This document shows, piece after piece, positions 22,524-31,502 of a stretch of 64,000 nucleotides of DNA; position 1 is the first letter of the stretch; the number at the start of each line of letters is the position of its first letter. Origin of the DNA: Myxococcota bacterium (lineage in GTDB: Bacteria > Myxococcota > JAJVIH01); contig JAJVIH010000031.1 in NCBI GenBank assembly GCA_022072125.1, positions 1 through 64,000 on the forward strand. The letters run 5' to 3'. Both the position numbers and the translations under genes were made by a program. The notes under the pieces are model-generated. The model worked only from the letters and a program-made list of their open reading frames with translations. It made no database searches and was not told where the DNA came from.

Positions 22524-24179
22524 ATGCAGGCGCCTGAACGCATTTTGTTGTCGCGGGCCAATCCGGGGCGCACGCCGCTCGCTCCCATCATCGCCGAGGC
22601 CCGGCTGCGTTATCCCGGCTCCAGAATTGACTGGTTGACGCCTGAGGAGGAAAGCGTCGAACTACGTCCCGGAGAGAAGGTTTTTTTTCACTCCGGCGCT
22701 TTTCCTTCGTGGGACAACCTGACGGATGCAACGCGCAAGGAACTCCGGCGGCGGCGCCACGATCTGTTTATCCTGGCGGTCGCCGATGATCTGGGCGTGC
22801 GGGCCTTTGGAGCGCGCCTGTTGCCGCTGCGGGCGCGTATCCCCGCCATTGAACTGCTCAATCACAAACTCCAGGCGCGGCGCTTCAACCAGAAAGAGTG
22901 GCTGGCCAACACCGCCGCCGCGGAGAGTTTCTGGCGGGTGTGGGTGGCGGTGCGGCAGAAGGCGGATGAAGCCGCCGCGACGGCGTGGCTCCGGGCGCTT
23001 CCCGCCGTGCGCAGGGTCATGGAAGCCGCGCCCCATGAATCGCTGGAGGGACGAAAACTTCGTGTCGTGATCTTCACCCATTCCATGGGCGTGGGCGGGG
23101 TGCAGAAACAGATATTCGAACTGTTGCGCGGCATGGATCGCAGCCGCTTCGACCCAACCCTGGTGTTGCTGGTCAAGGACAGCGGATTTTTCGAACCGGA
23201 GGTGCGGGCGCTCGGCATCCCGATTGTTCATGTGTATCCGATCCAACCCGAAGACCAGTTCTTCACCCTGATCGCCCGCGACCTGGCGCGCGTGCTGCGC
23301 CGCATCCGCCCCGACGTGGTGCATACCTACATGCCGCTGCCGAATATGCTGGGGGCCATGGCGGCGCCGTTGTCCGGAGCGCGGCGCAACCTGCTTTCCG
23401 TGCGGGCGCTGCGGGTCGAGGAGGTCACCACGTGGAGCGGTCCGCAATACCAGACCTTCGACACCCTGGCCTCGCGCGCGGTGGATCACATTGTCTGCAA
23501 CTCCAACGCGGTCGCGGATTATTATACGAAATGGGCCGGCGTTCCGCGCGGCCGGATTGATGTGGTCTACAACGGCATCGCTCCCGGACCCTACGCCTCC
23601 CTGACGGAAAAGGATCGCGAGGACAAACGCGCGGAACTGGGCATGCAGCCCGGAGAAGTGCTGGCTCTTCAGGTGGGCCGCCTGTCCATGGAAAAACAGG
23701 TGCATGTATTCGTGGATGCGTTGCGCCTGGCGCGATCGAAGGCGCCCAACCTGCGCGGGGTGGTGGCGGGCGGCGGGCCGGAGATGGCCGGTTTGACCGC
23801 GCGCGCCGGCGATCTCATCGCCGCCGGGGCCATCCGGTTTCTTGGAGAACGCCGGGATGTCCGGCAATTGCTGGCGGCGGCGGATATCGTGGTGCTGACC
23901 TCCATGGTGGAAGGCATGCCCAATGTGCTGATTGAAGCCGCCCACGCCGGCAAGCCATCCATCGCCACCGCGTGCGGCGGCGCCCAGGAAGTGGTGCGGC
24001 ATGGCGTGACCGGCTATGTCACTCCGGTTGGCGCGGTGGAGGAGATCGCGGAGCGGCTGGCGGAACTGGCCCAACAGCCGGAGCTGAGGAAGCGCATGGG
24101 CGAGGCGGCCCGCGCGCGCGGACAGAAAATCTTCAATCCCGAACGCATGGTCGCGGAAACCGTGCGGCTCTACGAGTGA
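22524..24179 (+). CDS. glycosyltransferase family 4 (GT-B) protein with N-terminal extension
   Basis: VVIFTHSMGVGGVQKQIFELLRGMDRSRFDPTLVLL; VVYNGIAPGPYASL; LQVGRLSMEKQVHVFVDAL; LTSMVEGMPNVLIEAAHAGKPSIATACGGAQEVV. Confidence 0.93.
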   Translation: MQAPERILLSRANPGRTPLAPIIAEARLRYPGSRIDWLTPEEESVELRPGEKVFFHSGAFPSWDNLTDATRKELRRRRHDLFILAVADDLGVRAFGARLLPLRARIPAIELLNHKLQARRFNQKEWLANTAAAESFWRVWVAVRQKADEAAATAWLRALPAVRRVMEAAPHESLEGRKLRVVIFTHSMGVGGVQKQIFELLRGMDRSRFDPTLVLLVKDSGFFEPEVRALGIPIVHVYPIQPEDQFFTLIARDLARVLRRIRPDVVHTYMPLPNMLGAMAAPLSGARRNLLSVRALRVEEVTTWSGPQYQTFDTLASRAVDHIVCNSNAVADYYTKWAGVPRGRIDVVYNGIAPGPYASLTEKDREDKRAELGMQPGEVLALQVGRLSMEKQVHVFVDALRLARSKAPNLRGVVAGGGPEMAGLTARAGDLIAAGAIRFLGERRDVRQLLAAADIVVLTSMVEGMPNVLIEAAHAGKPSIATACGGAQEVVRHGVTGYVTPVGAVEEIAERLAELAQQPELRKRMGEAARARGQKIFNPERMVAETVRLYE

Positions 24180-24186
24180 GGACCGG

Positions 24187-26091
24187 ATGTGCGGCATTAC
24201 AGGCATTGTGCGGGGGGATGGCAGGCCGGTGGATATGGACCGTCTCAAGGAGGCGGCGCGTCTGATCGCCCACCGCGGCCCCGACGACGAAGGGGTGGAG
24301 ATTCATGGACAGGCCGGCTTTGGCCACCGCAGGTTGTCCATCATTGATTTGTCCCCCGCGGGCCACCAGCCCATGAGCACCCCCGATGGGCGCTACACCA
24401 TTGTCTTCAATGGCGAAATCTACAATTTCGAGGAACTGCGGCGCGTCTATCTTTCACATATCCAGTTCCGGTCGCGCTCCGACACCGAGGTGCTGCTTCA
24501 TCTCTACGCCGAACGCGGCGAACACATGCTGGGGTTGTTGCGCGGCATGTTCGCCTTCGCCATCTGGGACGCCCGGGAGAAAAAACTGTTCTGCGCCCGC
24601 GACCGGGCGGGCAAAAAGCCGTTCTTCTACGCGGAAGGCCCGTGGGGAATCGCCTACGCCAGCGAAGTCCGTTCGCTGCGGGTGTGGGATGAAGTGGACG
24701 CCTCGGTGGATTGCGACGCCATCCACCAGTATCTGTCGTTCCAGTATATCCCGGCGCCGTTGAGCATTTACGCGGGCGTGCGCAAGCTGCCCCACGGCTC
24801 CATGCTGATCTGGCATAACGGCCGCACGACCGTGCGTCCCTGGTGGCGTCCGGAATACCGGCGCAAGCGGCAAATTGACGAGGCCACGGCGCGCGAACGC
24901 CTGAGGGAACTGCTGCTGGAAGCCACCCGCTACCGCCTGATTTCCGACGTGCCGGTGGGCGCGTTTCTGTCGGGCGGCATGGACAGTTCCGCCGTGGTGG
25001 CGGCCATGGCCCGGCTGTCTGATCGGCCCGTGAAGACCTTCACCATTGATTTCGAGGAAGAGAAGTACAGCGAGGCCCGCTACGCAAAGGAAGTGGCGGA
25101 CGCCTATCACACCGATCACCACGTGGAGGTGGTGCGCTACGATTCCGCCAATATCATTCCCTATCTGATGTGGTTTTACGGCGAGCCCTACGCCGACAGT
25201 TCCGCCATTCCCACCTGGTATGTGTCGCGACTGGCGCGCCGGCATGTCACCGTGGTGCTCAACGGCGACGGCGGGGACGAGTCGTTCGGCGGCTATCAGC
25301 GTTATCTGTTCTCGCGTTTCGCCCATCTGGCGAACCAGTTGCCGCATGGCGTGCGGCGCGAGGTGATTCCCAACCTCTACAGGAAAATTCCTCCCTCGGC
25401 GCCGGTGTTGTGGCGGGTCCACAACCTGCTCCGCGACAACTATACCGCGCCTGAACGCACCTATTTCGACCGCATTGTCTATTTCACCGGCGAGGCCAAG
25501 CAGGACATCTACTCGGACGGCATGAAAAACGAGACCGCCCGGTTCACCTCGTTTGATCGCATGCTGCACCACTTCGACCATGGCCAGGCCCATGAACTGA
25601 CCGATCGCCTGCTCGCCCTGGATTTCGACACCTACCTGCCCGACGATCTGCTGGTGAAGGTGGATATCGCCACCATGGCCAACGGCCTGGAAGCCCGTTC
25701 TCCGCTGCTGGATCATCACCTGGTGGAATTCGCCGCCTCGTTGCCCGCGGACTTCAAAATCCGCGACGGCGAAACCAAGTGGATATTCAAGATGGCCATG
25801 GAAAACTGGCTGCCGCCTTCCGTGCGCCTGCGGCCGAAAATGGGTTTCGGCGTGCCGATTGACATGTGGTTCCGCGGCCCGCTCCGCGATTTCCTGCGCG
25901 ACACGCTGCTTTCCCAGCGCGCGCTGGCGCGCGGCTATTTCCGGCCGGCCGCCGTCCGCGCGCTGGTGGAGGATCATATTTCGGGGAAACGGGACGTGCG
26001 CTACCAGCTATACGCCCTGCTGGCGCTGGAGTTATGGCACCAGATTTACATGGATGGGGACTGGCGGAACCCGCCGCCCCGCCCGGCATAG
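24187..26091 (+). CDS. asnB: asparagine synthase (glutamine-hydrolyzing)
   Basis: MCGITGIVRGDGRP Cys2 glutaminase, HRGPDDEGVE, VPVGAFLSGGMDSSAVVAAMA PP-motif, VVLNGDGGDESFGGYQRY. Confidence 0.97.
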   Translation: MCGITGIVRGDGRPVDMDRLKEAARLIAHRGPDDEGVEIHGQAGFGHRRLSIIDLSPAGHQPMSTPDGRYTIVFNGEIYNFEELRRVYLSHIQFRSRSDTEVLLHLYAERGEHMLGLLRGMFAFAIWDAREKKLFCARDRAGKKPFFYAEGPWGIAYASEVRSLRVWDEVDASVDCDAIHQYLSFQYIPAPLSIYAGVRKLPHGSMLIWHNGRTTVRPWWRPEYRRKRQIDEATARERLRELLLEATRYRLISDVPVGAFLSGGMDSSAVVAAMARLSDRPVKTFTIDFEEEKYSEARYAKEVADAYHTDHHVEVVRYDSANIIPYLMWFYGEPYADSSAIPTWYVSRLARRHVTVVLNGDGGDESFGGYQRYLFSRFAHLANQLPHGVRREVIPNLYRKIPPSAPVLWRVHNLLRDNYTAPERTYFDRIVYFTGEAKQDIYSDGMKNETARFTSFDRMLHHFDHGQAHELTDRLLALDFDTYLPDDLLVKVDIATMANGLEARSPLLDHHLVEFAASLPADFKIRDGETKWIFKMAMENWLPPSVRLRPKMGFGVPIDMWFRGPLRDFLRDTLLSQRALARGYFRPAAVRALVEDHISGKRDVRYQLYALLALELWHQIYMDGDWRNPPPRPA

Positions 26092-26157
26092 CGGGCGCGT
26101 TCCGCCGGGATGGGCCGGGAGTGAAAAAATGCGGGCGGAACGGCGATGCGGCCCCTG

Positions 26158-26646
26158 TCAAAGGCCGCTGGAGATCAGCCAGTGATCGCCTTCGCGCACG
26201 AATTTCATCCGCTTCTTCTTCTGGACGGAATCCCATTTTGATCCCGAGGGATACTTCACCTGGAACCGGGATTCGTATTTGTAATCGAGGTGGGCGACGC
26301 CCTTGTCGCCTTCCTCGAAGTTCAACGCCAGAATGACGATATCCATCTGCAGAGCTTCCACGTCGCGGAATTCATTGGCCAGAAACTGGACCAGCCCGGC
26401 GTAGTTGTAATCGTCGGAAGGATCGGGCGTTCCCGCGTTGTCGAAATAATTCCTCGACACCAGCCGGAGCAGGGATTCCGCGTTGCGATCCTGCATGGCC
26501 AGGCGGTAGCGCTCCACCTGGGTTACAATCTCGCGGGAGTCCGGCGTATCCTTGATCTGCGTATTGGGAATCAGTTTGGCGGAACATCCGGCGAACAGGA
26601 AGACGCCGGCGGACAGCAGGACGGCGATCCGGGTCAAGTTGGGCAT
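26158..26646 (-). CDS. lipoprotein with NTF2/SnoaL-like fold (tentative)
   Basis: Lipobox LFAGCSAK; VERYRLAMQDRNAESLLRLVSRNYFDNAG…DHWLISSGL pattern. Start trimmed. Confidence 0.7.
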   Translation of the reverse strand: MPNLTRIAVLLSAGVFLFAGCSAKLIPNTQIKDTPDSREIVTQVERYRLAMQDRNAESLLRLVSRNYFDNAGTPDPSDDYNYAGLVQFLANEFRDVEALQMDIVILALNFEEGDKGVAHLDYKYESRFQVKYPSGSKWDSVQKKKRMKFVREGDHWLISSGL

Positions 26647-26674
26647 GGGGGTTTCCAGACTCACGATGGGATGG

Positions 26675-27001
26675 TCAGGCGTGGGGTTTGGCGTGGCTTT
26701 CCGCCGGCCTGGATGCTTCAGCCGGCGCCGCCATCCGGGCCTTGCGGAATTCCTGCCAGCGCCCGGCCTGGGCGCGCAGTTCCTTGATATGCTCCTGCAA
26801 GCGCGCCTTGTTGTCCTGGGTCATGCGGTTTTCCCGGGGCAGGTTTTTTTCGGCGCGGTCCAACTCCCGCAGCCAGAAGTCCGGGTCCTTGTCCAGGTTG
26901 AGCTTGGTCAGTGCGTAGTACAATGGCTCCGAAATCTCCCTCCGGTACTTCAGGTCGTAGACGAAGGTGCGGAACCTGTGCAGAAAATCGGAGTCAATCA
27001 T
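26675..27001 (-). CDS. hypothetical small charged helical protein
   Basis: Compact ORF 9 nt upstream of the preceding lipoprotein, same strand; no family recognised. Confidence 0.55.
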   Translation of the reverse strand: MIDSDFLHRFRTFVYDLKYRREISEPLYYALTKLNLDKDPDFWLRELDRAEKNLPRENRMTQDNKARLQEHIKELRAQAGRWQEFRKARMAAPAEASRPAESHAKPHA

Positions 27002-27005
27002 TGGG

Positions 27006-27461
27006 TTATTCCCCCGTTTGGGCGTTTTCCAAGGTCAACAGGATATCCAATGCCAGTTTCACGAAGTCCGCCTCGGTGACAATGCCAATCACCCGTCCGT
27101 CCTCCACCACTGGCAGACAACCGTATTTGTGACTAATCATTTCCCGGCAAACGTCAATGAGTTTCATGTCCGGAGAGACCGAGTGGACATCCCGGTTCAT
27201 GATGTCGCTCACCCGGACGCGCCGGAGAACCGTGCGCCGCGCGTCGTCATCCATGTCCGCAAGCGATGAAATGGATGCGCGGAGCAGGTCGCGGTGGGTG
27301 ACCAGCCCGCGCAACTCGCCGCCCCGGGTCACCGGCAGGTGGCGGATGCGTCCCAGTTTCATCACTTCCTCGGCGAGTCCAAGGTCTTCATCCTCGCTGA
27401 GGGTGATCACCTGGTTGCTCATGATATCGCGGACCGTCAGGTGAAAGACTTTCTTGCGCAT
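27006..27461 (-). CDS. CBS domain pair protein
   Basis: VRDIMSNQVITLSEDEDLGLAEEVMKLGRIRHLPVTRGGELRGLVTHRDLL and VSDIMNRDVHSVSPDMKLIDVCREMISHKYGCLPVVEDGRVIGIVTEADFV. Confidence 0.95.
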   Translation of the reverse strand: MRKKVFHLTVRDIMSNQVITLSEDEDLGLAEEVMKLGRIRHLPVTRGGELRGLVTHRDLLRASISSLADMDDDARRTVLRRVRVSDIMNRDVHSVSPDMKLIDVCREMISHKYGCLPVVEDGRVIGIVTEADFVKLALDILLTLENAQTGE

Positions 27462-27517
27462 GGTGTTCCGCTCCGTGGCGGGTCAGTGCCCATTTATGCC
27501 CCAATCCGGACCCCGGT

Positions 27518-27655
27518 TCAACCAGTTGGGGCGGGGAAGTTACCGGGAGTCCGCGGGCCGTTGATGAGTTCGTGGCGGAGAGCATCGCCCGGTTCCCAGG
27601 CCAGGAACTCGCGCAGGGTCATGCGGCGGGGAGAGGTTTTCGCTGCGCTCGCCAT
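27518..27655 (-). pseudogene. truncated N-terminal remnant of a Uma2-family (DUF820) nuclease-like gene
   Basis: 45 codons MASAAKTSPRRMTLREFLAWEPGDALRHELINGPRTPGNFPAPTG*: MTLxEFLAWE…RHELINGxx is the Uma2 N-terminal signature; the rest is missing. Confidence 0.55.
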
Positions 27656-27714
27656 GATGGTTTCACCACGGGAATTGTCCGCCCCGCGCCAGATGGGGTC
27701 AAGCAAACGGCGGA

Positions 27715-28971
27715 TTACGGGAACAGCCCGCGCAGCTTCATCGCCTCGGCGACACGTTGCACGCCGAGCACCTGGGCGGCCGTGCGCATATCCACCTTGC
27801 GGTTCTGGCGCACGGCGTAGACCTCGTGGAACGCCTTCTTCATGATCTCGTAGAGGCGCTGGTTGACTTCCTTGGCGCTCCAGAAAAACGCCTGCAGTCC
27901 CTGCACCCACTCGAAATAAGAGACGGTGACGCCGCCGGCGTTCGCCAGCACGTCGGGGATGACGAAAATATCCTCGCGCTCGCGCAACACCCGGTCCCCC
28001 CCGATGGTCACGGGACCGTTGGCGCCCTCCGCCCAGATGCGGCATTTCAGGTTCTTCGCCAGTTCTTCCGTCAGCACGCCGCCCGTCGCCGCCGGAATCA
28101 TGACATCGCATTCGATGCGCAGCAGGTCTTCGTTGGACACCGCTTCGGCCTCCGGATAGCCCTCCAGAAAACGGTTTTGCTTGACCCATTCGTTGACTTT
28201 TTTCAGGTCCAGCCCGGCGGGATTCCAGATGCCGCCCTTCATATCCGAAACCGCGATGATGGATGCGCCGAGTTTGGCCATTTTGCGCGCCGCCGCCTCG
28301 CCCACGTTGCCGTACCCCTGCACCACCACGCGGGTGCCTGAGTTGATGGGCATGCTCAGCACCTTGGCCGCCTCGATGATGGCGTACACCACGCCGCGTC
28401 CCGTGGCGTCGCGGCGGCCGAGCGAACCGCCCAGGTTGATGGGCTTGCCGGTGACGATGGCCGGCACCGAATAGCCGCGCATCTGGCTGTAGGTGTCCAT
28501 GATCCACGACATGGTGCGTTCGTTGGTTCCCATGTCCGGCGCGGGGATATCCGATTCCGGACCGATGAAATCAAACATGCTCTGCACAAAACCGCGGGTC
28601 AGGCGCTGCAATTCGTCATTGGAGAGCTTGAAGGGGTCCACGCGCACGCCGCCCTTCGCCCCGCCGTAGGGCAGGCCGACCACCGCGCATTTGAGGGTCA
28701 TCAGCATCGCCAGGGCTGCGACCTCGCCGAGGTTCACGTCGTGCCAGAAGCGCAGCCCGCCCTTGCAGGGGCCGCGGGTGTCGTTGTGATGAACCCGGTA
28801 ACCGTGAAAATTGCGGATGGTTCCATCATCCATGCGCACGGGAACGGTCACGATCAGGGCGCGTTCCGGGGTGCGCAGCCGGTTGGCCATGTTGGGGTCC
28901 AGGTCCATGATGGCCGCGGTGCGGTCGAACGATTCCAGAACGGCGCTGTACAGAGGGCTATCCCATTCCAT
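27715..28971 (-). CDS. gdhA: Glu/Leu/Phe/Val dehydrogenase (glutamate dehydrogenase)
   Basis: GPCKGGLRFWHDVNLGEVAALAMLMTLKCAVVGLPYGGAKGGVRVDP, PAPDMGTNERTMSWIMDTY, VVVQGYGNVGEAAARKMAKLGASIIAVSD. Confidence 0.97.
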   Translation of the reverse strand: MEWDSPLYSAVLESFDRTAAIMDLDPNMANRLRTPERALIVTVPVRMDDGTIRNFHGYRVHHNDTRGPCKGGLRFWHDVNLGEVAALAMLMTLKCAVVGLPYGGAKGGVRVDPFKLSNDELQRLTRGFVQSMFDFIGPESDIPAPDMGTNERTMSWIMDTYSQMRGYSVPAIVTGKPINLGGSLGRRDATGRGVVYAIIEAAKVLSMPINSGTRVVVQGYGNVGEAAARKMAKLGASIIAVSDMKGGIWNPAGLDLKKVNEWVKQNRFLEGYPEAEAVSNEDLLRIECDVMIPAATGGVLTEELAKNLKCRIWAEGANGPVTIGGDRVLREREDIFVIPDVLANAGGVTVSYFEWVQGLQAFFWSAKEVNQRLYEIMKKAFHEVYAVRQNRKVDMRTAAQVLGVQRVAEAMKLRGLFP

Positions 28972-29037
28972 GATTCCACCTTGTGATGGGCGTCTGCGAG
29001 ATAATGCAGCAGGCGTCAAAAAGCAATGCACGCCGCG

Positions 29038-30828
29038 TCATGAATCCGGATGTTTCTGGGTATTCAGCGCCCGTGTCAGCGCCTGCAGATAACCGGGGGC
29101 CGCCAGAGCGGGCGGGCAGACGCTTTCGTAAACGCCTTTTTCCATATGGCGGGCGGTTTCCTCCGCCGTCACCGCCGTGCTGATGAACTTCGCCGTGGGG
29201 TTGATGGAGCGGACATCCTGTATCAGGCGTTCGTTGCTGGTGCCCCGCAGAAAGGTGTTGCTGATGGTGGACATCACCACCCGGGCGCTCCCCAGCCCCA
29301 GATGGCGCAGGGTTTCCGGATTGCTGATGTCCCCGTACGCCACTTGCACGCCATAAGCCCTGATTTTCGGGTGGTTCTTGACGTTGAAATCAATGACCAG
29401 GATGCGCGGCAACAATTCCGGAAGCTCCTTTTTCAGGTGGATCATCAGGGCGTCGGCGTTCAGGTAAAACCCCAACAGGACCACCTCGGGGGGGGCGCCG
29501 TGTCCATGATTACCGCCTCCTCCCCCGCGCTCCGCATGGACATCCGGTTGCGCTTCGCTTCTTCTTTTTCCCGACAGGCCCAAAACCCGTTCAAACCAGA
29601 TGGCCAAGTTGTAGTTGTATTTGATGGCGTAGGTGGACAGCAGCACCGACAGCATCATGGCGTAGGAGATCGTCGAGGCTTCATCCGGGGTCAGGGCCCC
29701 GGCGGTCAGCCCGATGGGCACCAGCAGCAGGGAAAACTCGCTGAGTTGCGCCAGGTTGATCGGCGCGGTGAAGGACACGATCGGTCCCAGCCTCGCCGCC
29801 ATCAGCATGGGCGCGAACAACAGCAGGCGCGAGAGGATGACAATCGCCGCCAGGGCTAGCGAATCCAGGATTACCTCCGCCGCCGGCGGCGGCAGGGACA
29901 TTCCCAGCGCCACGAAAAACAGCGCCATGAAGAAATCGCGGAGGCTGAGCACCTTGGCCAACACCTCCGAGGAAGTGGGAAGCGCGCCCAGCGTGATGCC
30001 CGCGATCAGGGCGCCCATTTCCGCGGAGAGACCGACGGCGGAGATGCTCTGCGCGCATAGAAAACACCACCCCAGCGCGGTCAGGGTGATCAAATCCGGT
30101 GAGCGCGCCAGCGAGGCCATGATGCGCGCCAGCACCACCTTCGCCATCCAGGAAAACAGCACCGCCAGCACCAGAGCCCCTCCGATCATGACAAACGGAC
30201 TGGGCCCTCCGCCGCTTTCGCTGGATGCGCCGGTGGACACATACGACAGCGCCAGCACCGCCCAGATATCCTGGCCGATGAGGGTCAGCACGCTGATCCG
30301 TCCCGCCTGCGAGGTCAGGTCGAATTTGTCCGCCAGCAGTTTGACCGCCACCGCCGTGCTGCTCAGCGCCACCGCGGTCGAAAAATAAAACCATCCGGCC
30401 TTGCTGGAAGCGAAACCCGATGGAGCCCAGCCCATTTGCGAAACCGCCCAGTGCAATCCCATCATGAGGGCGATGGTGACGGGGGTTTGCAGCAGCACCG
30501 CCGCGCCCGCGCGCGTTCCCAAGCTGAAAATACCCCGGATATCCATCTCCATGCCGATGATGAACAGCAGAAAAACCAGCCCGAGGTGAGACACGGTCTC
30601 CATCGCCGCCACGCTGCCGCCGAAGATGGATTTGGCCGAAAAACCCAGGATCAGCCCCGCCACGATATAGGCGAGCAGGGCGGGCTGTTTGATGAAATTG
30701 AACAGCACCGCCAGCGTGGCCGCCGCGATCACCGCCACGCCAATGGCGGGCACCAGCCCCAGCCCGCCATCGGACGGGGCGCCGCCCGCCACAGCGATCA
30801 GTGGAATGCGCAATATTTCAGGACTCAC
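29038..30828 (-). CDS. Kef-type cation:proton antiporter with C-terminal TrkA-N-like domain
   Basis: Polytopic Na/H exchanger core (LLAYIVAGLILG…HLGLVFLLFIIGMEMD…LALSSTAVAVKLLADKFDLTSQAGRISVLTLIGQDIWAVLAL) and Rossmann segment (VVLLGFYLNADALMIHLKKELPELLPRILVIDFNVKNHPKIRAYGVQVAYGDISNPETLRHLGLGSARVVMSTI). Confidence 0.93.
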   Translation of the reverse strand: MSPEILRIPLIAVAGGAPSDGGLGLVPAIGVAVIAAATLAVLFNFIKQPALLAYIVAGLILGFSAKSIFGGSVAAMETVSHLGLVFLLFIIGMEMDIRGIFSLGTRAGAAVLLQTPVTIALMMGLHWAVSQMGWAPSGFASSKAGWFYFSTAVALSSTAVAVKLLADKFDLTSQAGRISVLTLIGQDIWAVLALSYVSTGASSESGGGPSPFVMIGGALVLAVLFSWMAKVVLARIMASLARSPDLITLTALGWCFLCAQSISAVGLSAEMGALIAGITLGALPTSSEVLAKVLSLRDFFMALFFVALGMSLPPPAAEVILDSLALAAIVILSRLLLFAPMLMAARLGPIVSFTAPINLAQLSEFSLLLVPIGLTAGALTPDEASTISYAMMLSVLLSTYAIKYNYNLAIWFERVLGLSGKRRSEAQPDVHAERGGGGGNHGHGAPPEVVLLGFYLNADALMIHLKKELPELLPRILVIDFNVKNHPKIRAYGVQVAYGDISNPETLRHLGLGSARVVMSTISNTFLRGTSNERLIQDVRSINPTAKFISTAVTAEETARHMEKGVYESVCPPALAAPGYLQALTRALNTQKHPDS

Positions 30829-30995
30829 CGCTTGAACACTCCCTCCAGACAGTAACGGGACGCGGGAAAGAATCTGGATACAGTTTGGGAATCCAGTTTT
30901 TCATCCTACTCCCGGAAATCCGCAAGGTCGAATCGCCAGGTGGTTCTCCGGGCGGCTCCGGCGCGGCGATAGACGTTCGCCGGACGCGAATGGAT

Positions 30996-31024
30996 TTGAC
31001 ATCCCGGCTGCCCGCCGGTAAATC
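30996..31024 (+). promoter_or_regulatory. promoter of tRNA-Val
   Basis: TTGACA (30996-31001), 17 nt, TAAATC (31019-31024), 13 nt before the tRNA 5' end. Confidence 0.6.
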
Positions 31025-31037
31025 AGGACCGGAATCT

Positions 31038-31112
31038 GGGCGATTAACTCAGCGGTAGAGTGCCATCTTCACACGGTGGAAGTCGCAGGTTCGAGCCCTG
31101 CATCGCCCACCA
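31038..31112 (+). tRNA. tRNA-Val (anticodon CAC), CCA encoded
   Basis: GGGCGAT TA ACTC AGCGGTA GAGT G CCATC TTCACAC GGTGG AAGTC GCAGG TTCGAGC CCTGC ATCGCCC A CCA folds as a cloverleaf. Confidence 0.96.
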
Positions 31113-31130
31113 TTTTTGGCCAGCAAGAGC

Positions 31131-31160
31131 GGGGCGTTCCTTCCGGACGCCCCGATTGTT
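31131..31160 (+). terminator. putative terminator after tRNA-Val
   Basis: GGGGCGTTCC-TTCC-GGACGCCCC stem (one bulge) followed by T-rich GATTGTT. Confidence 0.5.
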
Positions 31161-31165
31161 TATCC

Positions 31166-31486
31166 ATGCGAGCCATGAAATTTGTGATTGGACTGATGGC
31201 CGCGGCGGTCCTGGCCGCGTGCGGCGCGGAGCCCAGGAAAGTTGACTACAGCCAGTGCGACGGCTTCCAGAATGGCAGTTGTCCCCACTCCGCCTGCATT
31301 CTGGGTGTTTACGGCCAGCAGGCGGCCATTGACTGCAGCGGCGCGAACTGCGCCCTGGCCGCCTGCGCGACCGCCGGCAGCGACTGCCTGAACAAGGCGA
31401 CAACCCAGGGTTGCACCGCGGAAGCGGTCAACCCCTGCGTCAGCCAGTATAACGCCTGCAACAACCAGGCCAAGGCCGCGAAATAA
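31166..31486 (+). CDS. small Cys-rich putative lipoprotein
   Basis: MRAMKFVIGLMAAAVLAACGAEPRKVDYSQC… lipobox LAAC; eight or more Cys in the mature part. Start trimmed. Confidence 0.65.
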   Translation: MRAMKFVIGLMAAAVLAACGAEPRKVDYSQCDGFQNGSCPHSACILGVYGQQAAIDCSGANCALAACATAGSDCLNKATTQGCTAEAVNPCVSQYNACNNQAKAAK

Positions 31487-31502
31487 GCCGCCGCTCTCCC
31501 GC

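Noticed and set aside
27656-28507. Upstream part of the 329-aa ORF 27518..28507 on the minus strand
   Set aside because: Out-of-frame overlap with gdhA; only the last 45 codons (Uma2-like) look real.
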